This document shows, in pieces, positions 12,681-23,841 of a stretch of DNA of 64,000 bases (the first letter of the stretch is position 1; every line of letters begins with the position of its first letter). The stretch comes from Pyrenula massariospora (lineage: Eukaryota > Ascomycota > Eurotiomycetes > Pyrenulales > Pyrenulaceae). The notes under the pieces are model-generated. The model was not told the origin of the DNA. It worked only from the letters and a program-made list of their open reading frames with translations, and made no database searches. The stretch spans positions 806,001 through 870,000 of the forward strand of contig JAGFMI010000003.1 of the NCBI GenBank assembly GCA_021030905.1, in the 5' to 3' direction. A program made the translations under genes and the position numbers.

Positions 12681-13510
12681 GATGTGCAACAAGAAAAGCC
12701 GGTGGTTTTACCAACTCATGTTGAGCAGTTCAAGATAGGCAGAAAGTCGAGTTGAAGAGAGGGATGCAAGCTCGCCACATCGAGGCTAATCGATAAGGAA
12801 CCGTTTCGCCGCTGCCTGGAGCTTAACGCCGCCAACTATCCCCGACAAAGCAAACAAGAGACGCCATCTACCGACGCATACTCTTGACTGCGACGTGACT
12901 GCTATGGACGTTGACATTGATCTCATTTTTTTTTCCAGGATCGCGCTATTCTAATCGACATTGTGAATGAGGGAAATTGTTCCATTTCCCGGCCCAGTCC
13001 CCTTGCAACGTTCTCTTTCCTCAGATCTTTACTGTACAACTATTTATCCTGCATCACGATCAAATTTCAACTGAGTATTTTCTATCTAAGCTAAACTTCT
13101 CTAATTTCACGTTCTCTATCAATTCTATTACTAGCATCTCCATCACTGATGGATACGCGAACCCTCCACCCCCCGCCCCTAACGTAGACGAACGGCGCAT
13201 CCTAATGGTCCCATGTACGGCGTAGGAATCACAGCCTTCGCCGTAACCCAGAACCCCATCCCACATTGAGAATTCGCAGACAACGACCTACCTAACTTAT
13301 GCAGAATGCCATATTTACTACCCTTTGCCAATGTCTTAGGGCTGTTTACATTCGCATTTCGAGTACGGCTCATTTGAGCCTTGATCGAATCTACTGCATC
13401 TCTCATCTCTGAGAGCCCATTTACTCTCGTTCCCCGGCCTTGCCTCGCATTTCCCTAGCGTACTATTGAAAGTCTTTCTAACCAAATCACATAACCAACA
13501 TCTGCTCTCA
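12681..13510. other. Divergent promoter region
   Basis: This lies between the diverging SNF2/RING and ankyrin genes. Small frames occur (for example 12977-13225) but none has family features. A T-rich run sits at about 12926-12938. Pyrimidine-rich sequence just before 13511 fits a fungal core promoter. Confidence 0.45.
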
Positions 13511-14511
13511 ATGAACGAAACCCCAAACTACGAAGGAGTCCTCAACTCCCTCCGCGACGCCACCGCCGCCGGCGACCTCGATACCGTCGAACAACTCTTC
13601 CCGCAACTGGAACTCTCCACCCTCAATCCCGCCCGCTATCGCCAAACCCCCGCCGCCGCACACCGCGAGAACCTGCGCAATCTCCTTGACCGTGCAGCCT
13701 CCGCTGGCCACCTCTCCCTCGTTAAACATTTCCTCGCCGCGGGCGCGCCACTCGAGGGCTGGATGGGGGGACACTGTATAGAGTTCTGCCCCAGCGATCC
13801 CCGGGAGATTCTGGAGGTGTATCTGCGGTATGGGTGGGATATCAACGCCGACAATAGGAACGGCACGGCTCTATAGTATTTCTCCTTTCTTCCCTTCTCC
13901 ACCTCCAATCTCTCGAAACATCGACTCGGCTAACCACCAGCTCCAGCCGTGCAGTCCGCGCATCCAACCTCCCCCTTCTCACCTTCCTCCTCTCCCACGG
14001 CGCCGACCCCAACGCTCCTTCCGCCGCCATGCGCGATCGCTTCCGCGCCATCCAGGACTTCATACGCTCCGCATTTCCCCGCCGCCCGCTCGACTGGGCC
14101 GCCGGATACTACTCCCTTGCTACGGTACAGCTCCTCATTGCGCATGGTGCAGACCCCATGCGCTCCAACGCCCTGCACGCCGCAGCCGGCTCGGCCATTG
14201 GAGGCCGCGTACCCGTGCTCGAGTATCTGCTGGGGCTAGGAATGGAGGTTGACCGGGTGGAGTTTGAGGGGGATGAGGAGATGGGGTGGGTCGGCGGGTT
14301 GAGGCCGTTGGGGACCCCATTGCATGTTGCGGAGGAGATGGGGGTTCGAGAGAATACCGTGTTTTTGAGGCGACATGGGGCGGATGAGGGGGTGAGGGAT
14401 CGGATGTGTGGGCTGACGGCGGGGGAGTGGGGAGCGCTGGGAAAGGGATGGAGGAGGGACGTTGCCATAATGAGGAATGAGGAGTCGTTAGGGGGAAAGG
14501 AGGTAGGATAG
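13511..14511 (+). CDS. Ankyrin-repeat protein
   Basis: Two exons, 13511-13875 and 13947-14511, give 309 residues. The 71-nt intron (GTATTT donor, CTAAC branch, CTCCAG acceptor) joins 'NGTAL' to 'YRAVRASNLPLL', which completes an ankyrin unit exactly. About five degenerate repeats are visible: 'AGDLDTVEQLF', 'AGHLSLVKHFLAAGA', 'SNLPLLTFLLSHGADPN', 'YSLATVQLLIAHGADP' and 'GTPLHVAEEMG...LRRHGADEG'. Ankyrin units bind protein partners; no catalytic domain is present, so the partner and process are unknown. Codons end mostly in C in the first two thirds and mostly in G in the last third. The first in-frame ATG with a reasonable context was chosen; an upstream in-frame ATG at 13466 would add 15 residues. 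Confidence 0.75.
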
Positions 14512-15731
14512 GCGGGTGGTAGTGGTGGGGTTTTGGGCAGGTCAGGGAAGGAGACGAGAGGCTCTGGGGAAGTGCCTACTACCTACCTACCGAATGACTC
14601 CGGTGATGACCGGGAATTTTAGACGTGCTGCATTGGATACCGGGCAAGAGAGACCTTTGTTTCTTCGATCCCATCAGAACATCAATATTCCCTCAATCTC
14701 CCGCCCATGCTCTCCGAGCCCACATCGATGCAAACCCCGTACGTTTCAATATCGACCTAATCGTGCCTGGATCCTCCAACACGCTCCAACCCAACCCAGA
14801 CAGCCACTCGTAATCACCAAGCACTCGTCCCGCTTAGACTCTCCATCCCCCATTCATATGTTTACCAAAAGCTAATAGCCGAACGAACGAATGTGTTCGA
14901 TTGCCCATCCTAAATCACTCTCTACCATACCAGCGGAGAACGTACGAAGTACAGTACAGTTGTGTGTACATGCGAGTCTATCTATCTGAATAACCTCGAT
15001 AGATATTTGTCTGCATTTGTAGAATGTCGAGCATGATTGGGAAGAGTGACAAGATTTGTGGCGTAGCATATCTGTCTTTGATTGATTCGCAGATCTCGCT
15101 TCGAGCAGGACTTTTATTATGACTCCGTGTCGTATGCTAGCAATAGGGAATTGGCCACGTCTAGTTTGGGGATAAGGTTGATATAGCCACCTTCGATAAT
15201 TACATCATTACTTGATTCTGATATTCCAAATATTATAGTTGGTGTTCCGACATCCCTATCACCTAAGCTGGGATGCTAAAGCGGCGAGCTCTGGGTAACT
15301 GTGGACCGAGCTCGGAGCAAGGTTCTGTACTCTTTTAGATGTCAAGGCTCGAGACAGGATTTACTCTTCTGTGATGACGGCATTTGTATTAATCAAGAGA
15401 ATAGGAGAGGAAGAGGCGCGTGAAATCAGCTGAATGTCAGGCTAAATCTTACGCACTTCATTGGCTTCGGCCAACATGGCTGACGGTGGCGCCGAACCTC
15501 CGTCAGGCTTTTAGGTTGTATTACTTGCAACTCGCATTTTGTATTCATATGCTAAACCTTCAATTATTATCATGACATCCGCATCTTTGCCTAGCAATGT
15601 CCTGCTTACCACTCACAGGTCGCTCTAGATGGGTAGCCTTAAGCAACCCCGTAACAACTTCTGCCGCCTAACAAGATGGACGTCTTCGAATCGCTCTAAC
15701 TCAATATAAGCTTTCAACTCGCTCTGAGTCG
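14512..15731. other. Intergenic containing a HET relic
   Basis: No intact gene. The interval 15245-15425 carries a degraded HET-domain fragment, listed separately. The remainder has no recognised content and includes the promoter of the HET gene that starts at 15732. Confidence 0.45.
15245..15425 (+). pseudogene. Degraded HET-domain fragment
   Basis: The stretch 15351-15417 matches 16001-16067 in the intact HET gene 650 bases downstream at about four of five positions. It translates residue for residue as 'RQDLLFCDDGICINQEN' against 'RQDVLFWVDGICIDQEN', the second HET motif. It then runs into a TGA. About 90 bases upstream, 'YHLSWDAK' looks like a shortened remnant of the first HET motif (YALSYVWG). 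No open frame joins the two. This is a relic of a tandem HET copy, not a functional exon. Confidence 0.6.
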
Positions 15732-17486
15732 ATGGATACCTACAAATATGAGCCGCTTCCGTCTTCACAGCATATACGTCTTATCAAGATTATCTATGAG
15801 ACAGACTGCGATGAGCTCATATGTCAAATTGAAACTACTTCTCTTGATAGCATAAATGAATACTACGCTCTATCCTACGTATGGGGCATTCCGCTTAAGA
15901 CACATGGTATTCGTGTTGCCAATCAAGATGGACGCACGCTATTGATTACAGCTTCACTATTTGAAACTTTGACAGGCGTACGCGACTGCGGAGACTTGAG
16001 ACAGGATGTATTGTTCTGGGTTGATGGTATTTGTATTGATCAGGAGAATAAGACAGAAAAAGGCCATCAAGTGGCCCTAATGCTTGAAATCTACAAGCGA
16101 GCAAAGGGAGTGATCACATGCATAGGGCCGGCTCCCCACGACCTAGACCATGCGATCTCAACGATGGATCAATTGTGGAGCTTCTGGAAGTCTAAGATTC
16201 GAGAGAATAAGCATGCGTACTTCTTTGATTCTTATAGCCTGGACACTTTGGAACAGGTTGGTCTTCCTAACCGAACAGATCCGAGATGGCTTGCTTTTCG
16301 AAGACTTCTTGCTCGCTCCTGGTCACGACGAATTTGGATCATTCAGGAGTCAATTGTCAATAAAAACATGATAATGCTCTGTGGTACAAGACTCCTGGAC
16401 TGGCACCGCTTGGTGACGATCGGTCATCTGAGCAGGAGAGGACCGCTTAGAGTTTGCGTTGTTCTGCCAGCAGACGGTATATACAATGTCGAGTTCAAAG
16501 GCATAGATTATGTCTACAGGATTCATCGAATGAGGAAGTCTAAATTTTCGGTACCACTTGTCCAATGGCTTGAATGGGCTCGCCCTTATAAATGCAACGA
16601 CCCTAGAGACAGAATTTTTGCTTTTCTTGGGCTCGCCAGTGACCGCGACACGCTGAAAATCTCTCCAGACTACGAAATTTCCACTGACGAATTATATACA
16701 AAATGTACCGCCCGCATACTGGAGGTCGACAATCGTCTGCGGTCTCTCGAGAACGCCCCTGTTCGAAGCGACCTTTTTCTGCCATCTTGGGTCCCTGATT
16801 GGTCCGTAAACCCGAGTTGGGTGAATTTGCCCTCTTATCTTTTCACAGCCGGTGGGGATCGTGATACGCAGCCTAGTTTCTCCGATCATCTATCTCGATT
16901 TACGGTTAACGGTATTCTTGTTGAGGAAATTCACGAAATTTGGGACTTATATATAGACTTGCAAACTAAGAGCTCAATCGTCGCAATTCTTGAGATTCTG
17001 TGGAGATTGAAACGATTCCCAAGACACGAACAACCTAAAAGCGCGTTTACAACGCTGTGGAAGACACTTATTGCCGATGTACATATCGCTAACAACGTTT
17101 CAAAGAGATCAACGAATGAAGATGAAAGACGCTTTGAATCGGTTCTATATTGTGCAGTAAAGTCTCTCTTCGCGGAGAGTAATCGAGAGATGAGGAAAAT
17201 GTTACTTGCTCAACGAAGGGAAGCGCGTCATTTCTATTCTTTTACTCAAAGCTATGGGAGAGGGCGACGTATTTGCATCACTCAGTCTGGATACTTGTGT
17301 CTAGCTCCCAAACAGGCTCGAAAGGGTGACTATTTCTGTGTTCTCGCCGGGGCGAGGATCCCCTTTATCGTGCGCGCTATCCATGATAAATACGAGCTGA
17401 TTGGAGCAGCATATGTCCACGGAGCAATGGATGGAGAGCTTATAAATCAATGGGAAGGGCCGTTGCAGCGAATTACGTTGATCTGA
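15732..17486 (+). CDS. HET-domain (heterokaryon incompatibility) protein
   Basis: A single uninterrupted frame of 584 residues starts at an ATG shortly after a pyrimidine-rich leader. The HET domain is at the N-terminus: 'YALSYVWG' at 45-52, 'LFWVDGICIDQEN' at 94-106, 'EIYKRAKGVITCIG' at 119-132 and 'RSWSRRIWIIQESI' further on. This spacing is usual for the family. HET domains are TIR-like modules that trigger regulated cell death on recognition of non-self in filamentous ascomycetes. The C-terminal two thirds has a typical HET-gene layout with 'NDPRDRIFAFLGLA' but no NACHT, WD40 or ankyrin part, so this is the short 'HET only' class. The specific recognition role is unknown. A degraded relative lies directly upstream. 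Confidence 0.85.
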   Translation: MDTYKYEPLPSSQHIRLIKIIYETDCDELICQIETTSLDSINEYYALSYVWGIPLKTHGIRVANQDGRTLLITASLFETLTGVRDCGDLRQDVLFWVDGICIDQENKTEKGHQVALMLEIYKRAKGVITCIGPAPHDLDHAISTMDQLWSFWKSKIRENKHAYFFDSYSLDTLEQVGLPNRTDPRWLAFRRLLARSWSRRIWIIQESIVNKNMIMLCGTRLLDWHRLVTIGHLSRRGPLRVCVVLPADGIYNVEFKGIDYVYRIHRMRKSKFSVPLVQWLEWARPYKCNDPRDRIFAFLGLASDRDTLKISPDYEISTDELYTKCTARILEVDNRLRSLENAPVRSDLFLPSWVPDWSVNPSWVNLPSYLFTAGGDRDTQPSFSDHLSRFTVNGILVEEIHEIWDLYIDLQTKSSIVAILEILWRLKRFPRHEQPKSAFTTLWKTLIADVHIANNVSKRSTNEDERRFESVLYCAVKSLFAESNREMRKMLLAQRREARHFYSFTQSYGRGRRICITQSGYLCLAPKQARKGDYFCVLAGARIPFIVRAIHDKYELIGAAYVHGAMDGELINQWEGPLQRITLI

Positions 17487-17602
17487 GAATCCTGCTAGGA
17501 TGCTAGGCTTAGCAGAGCCGCGCTCTCTCTTATCAGACATCATATTGCCTTCACTTTTAGCAGGCAAAACAGAGCATAATCGGGGTAGACAGACAGACTT
17601 GA

Positions 17603-17947
17603 TCAAAAATAGTCGAAGGCGACCACTTCTCCCATTGAAGAATTAAGATCAAACTCTATTGCAATAGTCAAAGGGTCGATGTAAGGGGGAATGCCGACGT
17701 CGTGGTAGAGGGACCCATGGGGTTGAACTCGAAGTCCGGGCCGACTGTGCCTATGTCTTCGGTGTCAAAAATCGTGCTGCATTCTGTATATGCCACGGGC
17801 GTTAGTATTAATAATCAGATATGTAGTAATGTCCAATCCAACTTCCTAATACTTAGCAGCAAGCTTCTCAGACCCCGGGTTATCCGTATCCATGTTTGTG
17901 AGGCGAAGTGGCTCGTACTTCAATCCAGCCCCTCCGACTCTATTCAT
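17603..17947 (-). pseudogene. Frameshifted gene fragment of unknown family
   Basis: On the minus strand a coding-like frame opens at ATG 17947, reaches a donor at 17852 and resumes at 17783 after a 69-nt intron with a perfect TACTAAC branch site and an ACAG acceptor. It continues as 'CSTIFDTEDIGTVGPDFEF' and then 'NPMG'. Here the sense switches frame: the next frame reads 'SLYHDVGIPPYIDPLTIA' and 'EFDLNSSMGEVVAFDYF' and stops at 17603. Both halves look like real protein, so a one-base loss is the simplest account. The 5' side ends four bases from a strong palindrome, so upstream sequence may have been lost. I do not recognise the family. Confidence 0.55.
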
Positions 17948-17950
17948 GTG

Positions 17951-17988
17951 GACCTAAATTCGTTGGACGGATCCGTCCAACTTAGGTC
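17951..17988. repeat. Near-perfect 38-bp palindrome
   Basis: The central 20 bases (17962-17981), GTTGGACGGATCCGTCCAAC, are a perfect palindrome. They are flanked by GACCTAA on the left (after a 4-base spacer ATTC) and TTAGGTC on the right. It could be a fused or collapsed terminal inverted repeat, a transposon footprint or a dyad binding site. It lies just upstream of the first codon of the adjacent gene fragment. Confidence 0.75.
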
Positions 17989-18283
17989 AAGTAGGATTTA
18001 ATTGTCATAAGTTGGCAGCATTAGAAGCTGGAAATGGCAGTAGGTACACCAGGCGATGCGGACTTGTGCAATAACCTATCATAGAGAAATGAGAGGTACC
18101 AATACAGGGAAGAGTTATTGCAAGTAGCATTACAATGACTCAGGCTCCTGAGAAGTTGTTAAGAGATTCAGCTACTGACGGCCACCCGACAGTTTCAACG
18201 TTGGCCTTACGAATAGGACGGCACGTCTTGAACTTAAATGCTATCGGTCCCGCAATTGGACCGCTGACTTTGAGGGTGATATG

Positions 18284-18293
18284 ATTGGCCAAT
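18284..18293. promoter_or_regulatory. Double CCAAT box upstream of SDH2
   Basis: ATTGGCCAAT is two overlapping inverted CCAAT boxes about 170 bases before the SDH2 start. The HAP/CBC complex binds CCAAT boxes in promoters of fungal respiratory genes, so a role in SDH2 expression is plausible. Function is inferred from motif and position only. Confidence 0.4.
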
Positions 18294-18465
18294 TTGGATC
18301 GATCGGGAGAAAGTCGGCCAAGACCTCGGCCCCAGAATCGACGCCACCGAGCATCATGACCCTAATACTTCCATCCCACCACTGTAGTTGATCTTTGTTC
18401 CTTCACCTAATTTTCTCGATCAAGTCGCGATCATATTTGCAGTGAGCTCTACAATTGCCGACAAG

Positions 18466-19473
18466 ATGGCATCCCTACGAACAACTTCACGGCTCCTCGC
18501 ATCCTCCAGACCTATATTCCGCCCGCAGAGCTTGTGCCGATCATATGCCACTGTAGAGTCACCTTTGAACACGTCGGCATCACGCCCACCAATCCCCGAA
18601 TCTAAGACCACGACCGTTAAGGAGCCTGCTTCGGGGCCTGGGACAAAGATCAAGACCTTTCATATCTACCGATGGAGTCCAGACGAACCAACCTCCAAGC
18701 CACGGATGCAGAGCTACACATTGGACTTGAACAAGACGGGTCCAATGATGCTAGATGCTTTAATCAGAATTAAAAATGAAGTTGATCCAACCTTAACTTT
18801 CCGAAGAAGTTGTCGGGAAGGAATTTGCGGGTCATGTGCAATGAATATTGATGGAGTCAATACTTTGGCATGCCTTTGGTAGGTTCTGCCTGCAGCCTTC
18901 TACGCAGGATGTTGAGGGGTTGTTCCTGCTAACACAGTTACAGTCGCATCCCAACAGACACCTCGAAAGAGACACGCATTTATCCTCTTCCGCACACCTA
19001 CGTCGTGAAAGACCTTGTACCCGATCTCACCCAATTCTATAAGCAATATAAATCAATCAAACCATACCTACAAAGAGACACTAAGTCACCAGACGGCCGC
19101 GAGAATCGCCAATCGCCCGAAGACCGAAAGAAGCTCGACGGTCTCTATGAATGCATTCTATGCGCTTGCTGCTCAACATCATGTCCGTCATATTGGTGGA
19201 ATTCCGAAGAGTATCTTGGTCCTGCTATACTACTTCAGGTTGGTTTCTCTGTCATCACAACCATGATTGTAGCTGATGAACGCCTTTTAGTCCTACCGCT
19301 GGCTAGCTGACTCTCGCGATGAGCGCACGCACGAACGGAAGGAAGCGCTTGAAAATAGCATGAGCCTTTACCGATGCCACACTATTTTGAACTGCAGTCG
19401 GACTTGCCCGAAGGGTCTCAACCCGGCGAAAGCTATCGCAGAGATTAAGAAGAGCATGGCTTTTGGGGCTTGA
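18466..19473 (+). CDS. sdh2: Succinate dehydrogenase iron-sulfur subunit, mitochondrial
   Basis: Three exons, 18466-18878, 18944-19238 and 19291-19473, give 296 residues. The start is an ATG followed by a Ser/Arg-rich, acid-poor presequence typical of matrix import. The 2Fe-2S cluster cysteines lie in '[10 protein letters not shown]' and the following 'LAC'. The 4Fe-4S and 3Fe-4S ligands lie in '[12 protein letters not shown]' and '[12 protein letters not shown]'. The protein carries electrons from the flavin of SDH1 to ubiquinone in complex II, joining the TCA cycle to respiration. The quinone-pocket residues known as carboxamide-fungicide targets are in the sensitive state: the Pro of 'CPSYWW', the Asn of 'WWNSEE' and the His of 'RCHTILNC'. 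Intron 1 falls inside the 'ACLCRI' segment. Homology is clear along the whole length. Confidence 0.95.
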
Positions 19474-20924
19474 TCGTTAAGGTGATATTTGCAAGTAACG
19501 GAGTTTGGGAAGGACCCTTGCATGACAATGAAGGGTTGTGTCAGTTTATGATGCTGTATATATTGAATTTCAAATGTTAAAATTTGAGAGAAACGTTCTG
19601 TGATTCTTCCCTTTCATCTAAGCTTGGTCCCCTTCCGGTGTCTTTTCGGGATCTTCGTACCTTATATCGGTTCGCTCTTTCCTCCTACAGAGCCGTGCCA
19701 TGATGTACATTCCTAACCTGGCCATAAAGAACTACGGGCGACTTGTCAGTCAATTTCCATGGACATGAAGGCACTTGAGGTGATTTTTCCATCCATTATA
19801 CACCACTCTCTCCGTAGAAGCCCTGAAATGGAAAGATCCGCAACCGACGGGCTGCACAACATATACGTTCCCGCTCGACGTCAGCAGATCTGAAACAGTC
19901 ACCTAAATGGATGGTTACACGAAATTAAGCTTAAGAACCTTGACAAAATCAGCCCTATGTTGCCAATGCTCCAAGTCGTTGATGGTCGGCCGATTTCATG
20001 CATGCGTAGTTTGCCCCCAACTCGTTCCAATGCAGAATGATCGGCCAAGAAGTACGTTCGTCTTGATCTGTGACGATGCTTGTTTACGCGTCTCTGCCTT
20101 ATGATAAGGTGAGGATTCCAAGCATTGTGATCCAGAGAGCAGGAGTTCCAATAAGGAGACAGCAAAGCCGAGCGGTTCTAGCCACGCTACAAGAGCCGTG
20201 AAGCTGGTAATCAGTGCACTGCTTGTCTTCACTCTCGATAGGGCTGAACAAGTCTCTTACAAATCTTCTAGTGTACGAGATCCTGCATGCCGAGCGACGA
20301 CCATCCGCCTAAGTTGAAGCCCGGCTCGGGCCTCTTCCAATGGGTTTGCTCCAAAAACGGTCAACCGCAGCAGCTGTCCTTGGCACCTTTGCTGTACAAG
20401 GTCTGGACAAACAAGCCGAGGCCACTCTACGGGCAGCCTACAGCACAGATTTTCCTGAAGAGGTCGGAGTCTCGCTATTTTGGCCGTTAAGAGACGGTGA
20501 GACCATCTATTCACAGGATCCTTATCGTACACATTGCCAATGACGGTTTGTAAGGAGTCGGAACCGACTGCACTACGCACCTTGTCACCTGCATCTGCGT
20601 GTACATCAAGATCGCCACGACCATTTGCCACGTCCGGCTGCAATCCTGGCACAATGCAGGAGATCTCACCCACGGCAATAGAGTCTTCGACCGATTCAGC
20701 CATCCTCAAGCCCTGCGGACATCTAGAACTGCCGTTCAGACCTTGGCATGAGGACGGCTGAATGAACTACTCTATGGCTGGCGGCCATTTATCGCAGCTC
20801 TCCTACTTCACTATCCGATAGCTCCTTGTTTTCTTGTCAATACTTGAGGCTTCTCTCTCTTGCTTTGTTGTGTCACCATTGTCTTGTCTCGTTGTGTGTT
20901 GACGAAGACCGCCGATTTCTCAAC
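19474..20924. other. Intergenic, 1.45 kb, uncertain ORFs
   Basis: The left part is the SDH2 3' UTR; the right part is the permease promoter. A minus-strand frame of about 148 codons spans 20257-20703, and plus-strand frames overlap it, but none shows a family motif or splice-supported extension. A relic or an unannotated small gene is possible. Confidence 0.3.
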
Positions 20925-22922
20925 ATGGCTGAGAAGGCAGAAGCAGCCATGCATGTTGAGACCGAATATGTTATCGCAGATGCCGACCTTAGCCCAGAAA
21001 AGGCCGGGACATTTCAGGACCAGCGGGACATGCAAAGGCTAGGGAAACAGCAAGAATTAAAGGTATGTTGACCATTGAGTCGTCGAGACAAACGAGAAAC
21101 TTATATCAAGTAGCGAAACTTCCGATTCATCTCGACTATGGGTTTCACTGCTGTCCTGATGTGCACGTGGGAAGCGGTGCTCATGTAAGTGCCTGGATCA
21201 TGAAACACGAATGCACATGTTGAATGAGCCTGTCAAGCACCTCTTCTTGGGGTCTCATCAATGGTGGCCTCGCCGGAACGGTCTGGATCTACCTTATTGG
21301 CGTTCTCGGATTTCTTGCAGTCATCCTTTCTATGGCTGAGATGGCTTCTATGGTATGTCATTGAAGCGTCTTTGCCGGCTGAGTATCGAAGCATAGTCTG
21401 ATCAAGTAGTAGGCGCCGACATCTGGTGGGCAATATCATTGGGTTTCAGAATTCTCGCCGCCGAGGGCACAAAAACTGCTGAGCTTCATGACTGGTAGGA
21501 GGCATTTAACCTCTTTGCGCTCTCCCTTGCCCAGTCTTAAAATGTCACTTTCACATCTAATCTCGTCAAGGATGGCTCGGTCTACTCGGATACGTCGTCG
21601 GGGCAGCAGTGGGAGGCTACACTCCTGCGATGATTATCGACGGGTTGACCGTGCTTTTCGCTCCAGACTACGACTACCAGCGCTGGCATGGGACATTGAT
21701 TATCATCGCTGTTGCTGTTTTCAGTGTTGGTTTCAACACGTTTCTAGCGCGACACCTGCCCAAGATAGAGCTTTTTATGCTTGCATGTCATGTCCTTGGT
21801 TTCTTTGCGGTCCTCATACCGCTATGGGTGTGTGGCCCACATACCTCCGCTTCAGAGGTCTTTACGACGTTCACAAATAGTGGAGGCTGGTCAAGCACTG
21901 GCTTGTCTTGTCTTGTTGGATTGACTGCTCCGGTCTTCTCACTTATTGGTCCGGACTCCGCCGTTCACATGGGTTAGTTATTACCCTTACCGCTTCGAAT
22001 TTTACAGACCATGATTCTGACTCAAATCTACCAGCTGAGGAAATCAAAGACGCATCATGGGTTTTGCCGAGGTCAATGCTTTGTTCGATGTTTCTGAACG
22101 GCACCACTGGCTTAGTTATGATCATAACATTCTGTTTCTGCATCACAGATCTGGAAGGTGTATTATCAACCGATACGGGCTTTCCATTCATCCAAGGTGT
22201 CTAACCCTCCATTTAGTCTTCATTAATCAAGTTACTGATCTATGGCCTGTAAAGTCTTCTACGACACCACCCAATCTAAAGCCGGCACCATAATCATGTC
22301 CTGTATAATAATGTTCATGGCCATCTGCTCCGCCATCGACAACGTTGCTGCCGGTTCAAGACAGCTTTTTGCGTTTGCTCGTGACCGCGGCTTACCATAC
22401 TCGAGTTTCATTAGCAAGGTATGTCTTCTTCCGTCTGCCTATTTAATACACTCTACATACGCCTTGATCCCGGCTGATTTCTCCCAGGTCTACCCCAACT
22501 GGTCTATTCCCCTCCACGCCGTTTTCCTCGACTTCGTCCTCGTCTGTCTCCTGTCTCTCATCAACATTGGCAGCTCCGTCGCCTTTAACGCTATCGGCTC
22601 CCTCGGCGTCGGCACTCTTCTCACCACATACATGATCTCCGTCGGCTCGGTCTTCATCCGCCGGTACTGGGGCGCACCGTTCCCGCCCAATCGATGGACT
22701 ATGGGCTCAGTCGGACCATACGTGAATGTCATAGCCTTGGTGTTTATGGTTGTGACGTATATTTTCACCTTCTTCCCGTTGGCGGTGCCAGTGACCCCGG
22801 AGACCATGAATTGGAGTTGTCTGATCTATGGATCGGTGATTATCTTTGCGCTTGTGTATTATGTTGTGTATGGGAGATTTGTGTATAAGGGTCCAGTGGT
22901 GCTGGTCAAGCGGGACGAATAA
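20925..22922 (+). CDS. Amino acid permease of the APC superfamily (GABA/choline-permease-like)
   Basis: Eight exons are supported by frame and protein continuity: 20925-21062, 21114-21184, 21238-21352, 21413-21494, 21571-21972, 22035-22196, 22255-22418 and 22488-22922; 522 residues. The order of motifs follows UGA4-type permeases: 'RNFRFISTMGFTAVLMCTWE', 'SSWGLINGGLAG', 'SMAEMASMAPTSGGQYHWVS', then 'SAVHMAEEIKDASWVLPRSM', 'NVAAGSRQLFAFARDRGLPY' and hydrophobic C-terminal spans. About twelve membrane segments are expected. The family imports amino acids or related amines (GABA, choline, polyamines) across the plasma or vacuolar membrane; the exact substrate cannot be read. The N-terminal 40 residues are acidic and cytosolic. 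Most introns are only 48-77 nt. The gene appears intact. Confidence 0.88.
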
Positions 22923-23841
22923 GGCGCGAGAATACCTGTCATAGGTCTCGATGTATTGAATGAGACTGCGGTCTCACCTGCCTAAAATGCCCAAGTCAAG
23001 GCTGCACTTTTGTGCGCACATTCAAAATGTGGGAGATGTGTGAAAATGGCGCTCTAAAGATTAACAAAGCTAAGTAATGATGCGCTCTCTAACGCTCTCC
23101 AAATGATAGAGGAATCAAACTTGTGGCTCGTGCCTTGCAGCGCCAGTACTGTTGACGGCCACAGAAAGTGCCGCAGCGGGAAATCTTCACGCGTGCAAAG
23201 CCTCAAAACTGCGGAGTTTTTTGGGTGGGGATCCATGCCTTCTCTTAGCCGCCAACCCCGCCATTACCCCTGGGCGTTAAGCAGATGATTCCCGGGATAA
23301 ATCTTGAGATGCTCCTCCCACTAGAGTCAAGCTCCCGCAGGACCGTTATCTTCAACATGCCTCTTTGGGCAAGGCACGATGCAGGATCCTGCAGACCTAC
23401 CAACCTGGGACAATCTTGATGATCCTTGGACGACGTTGCAGCGTCCAGCGCCTTTTATAGATGGCGGGATTGGCGGAGATGGCGCTCGATGTGAGCCTTT
23501 TTGAACTTCTCGAGTATTGCGCTGTTGTGTATCTTGGGTTGTTTGTTGTTGTTGTGTTTGTGTCTGTCTGTTTGAGAGTGTGTCTGAAGGTTGAGAGGGA
23601 AACACTGCAAAGGTTACGGCCGGCTTTGGATTTGGTGAAGGAAGGAGAAAACCAGGTTACTGAGGAAACTTTATATTCCGCGACCGTGACGGAGAAACAG
23701 CGTCTTGTGAATGCTCAAAGCTTTCCAAACCAGCACCAGAAGACACACCTCTGTCCTTGGAGAGACTTGTTCAGCAAGACAAGATCCGCGGCGCCGACCA
23801 TCTACAGGCCGACACCACGCGTCAACCCTGACTCGTTTGTG
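22923..23841. other. Intergenic, promoter of the amidase gene
   Basis: A plus-strand frame opens at 23461 in phase with the downstream gene. It adds a hydrophobic, poorly conserved-looking stretch, so it was treated as 5' UTR. Nothing else is recognised. Confidence 0.4.

Noticed and set aside
12977-13225. 82-codon plus-strand frame in the divergent promoter region
   Set aside because: AT-rich leader-like sequence with no protein features; it fits promoter sequence better.
20257-20703. 148-codon minus-strand frame between SDH2 and the permease
   Set aside because: No known motif, no splice-supported extension, and comparable frames overlap it on the other strand. Kept only as a note in the intergenic entry.
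23461-23841. In-frame upstream extension of the PNGase-like gene
   Set aside because: It would put 127 residues before the signal peptide and looks like leader sequence, although transcript data could change this.
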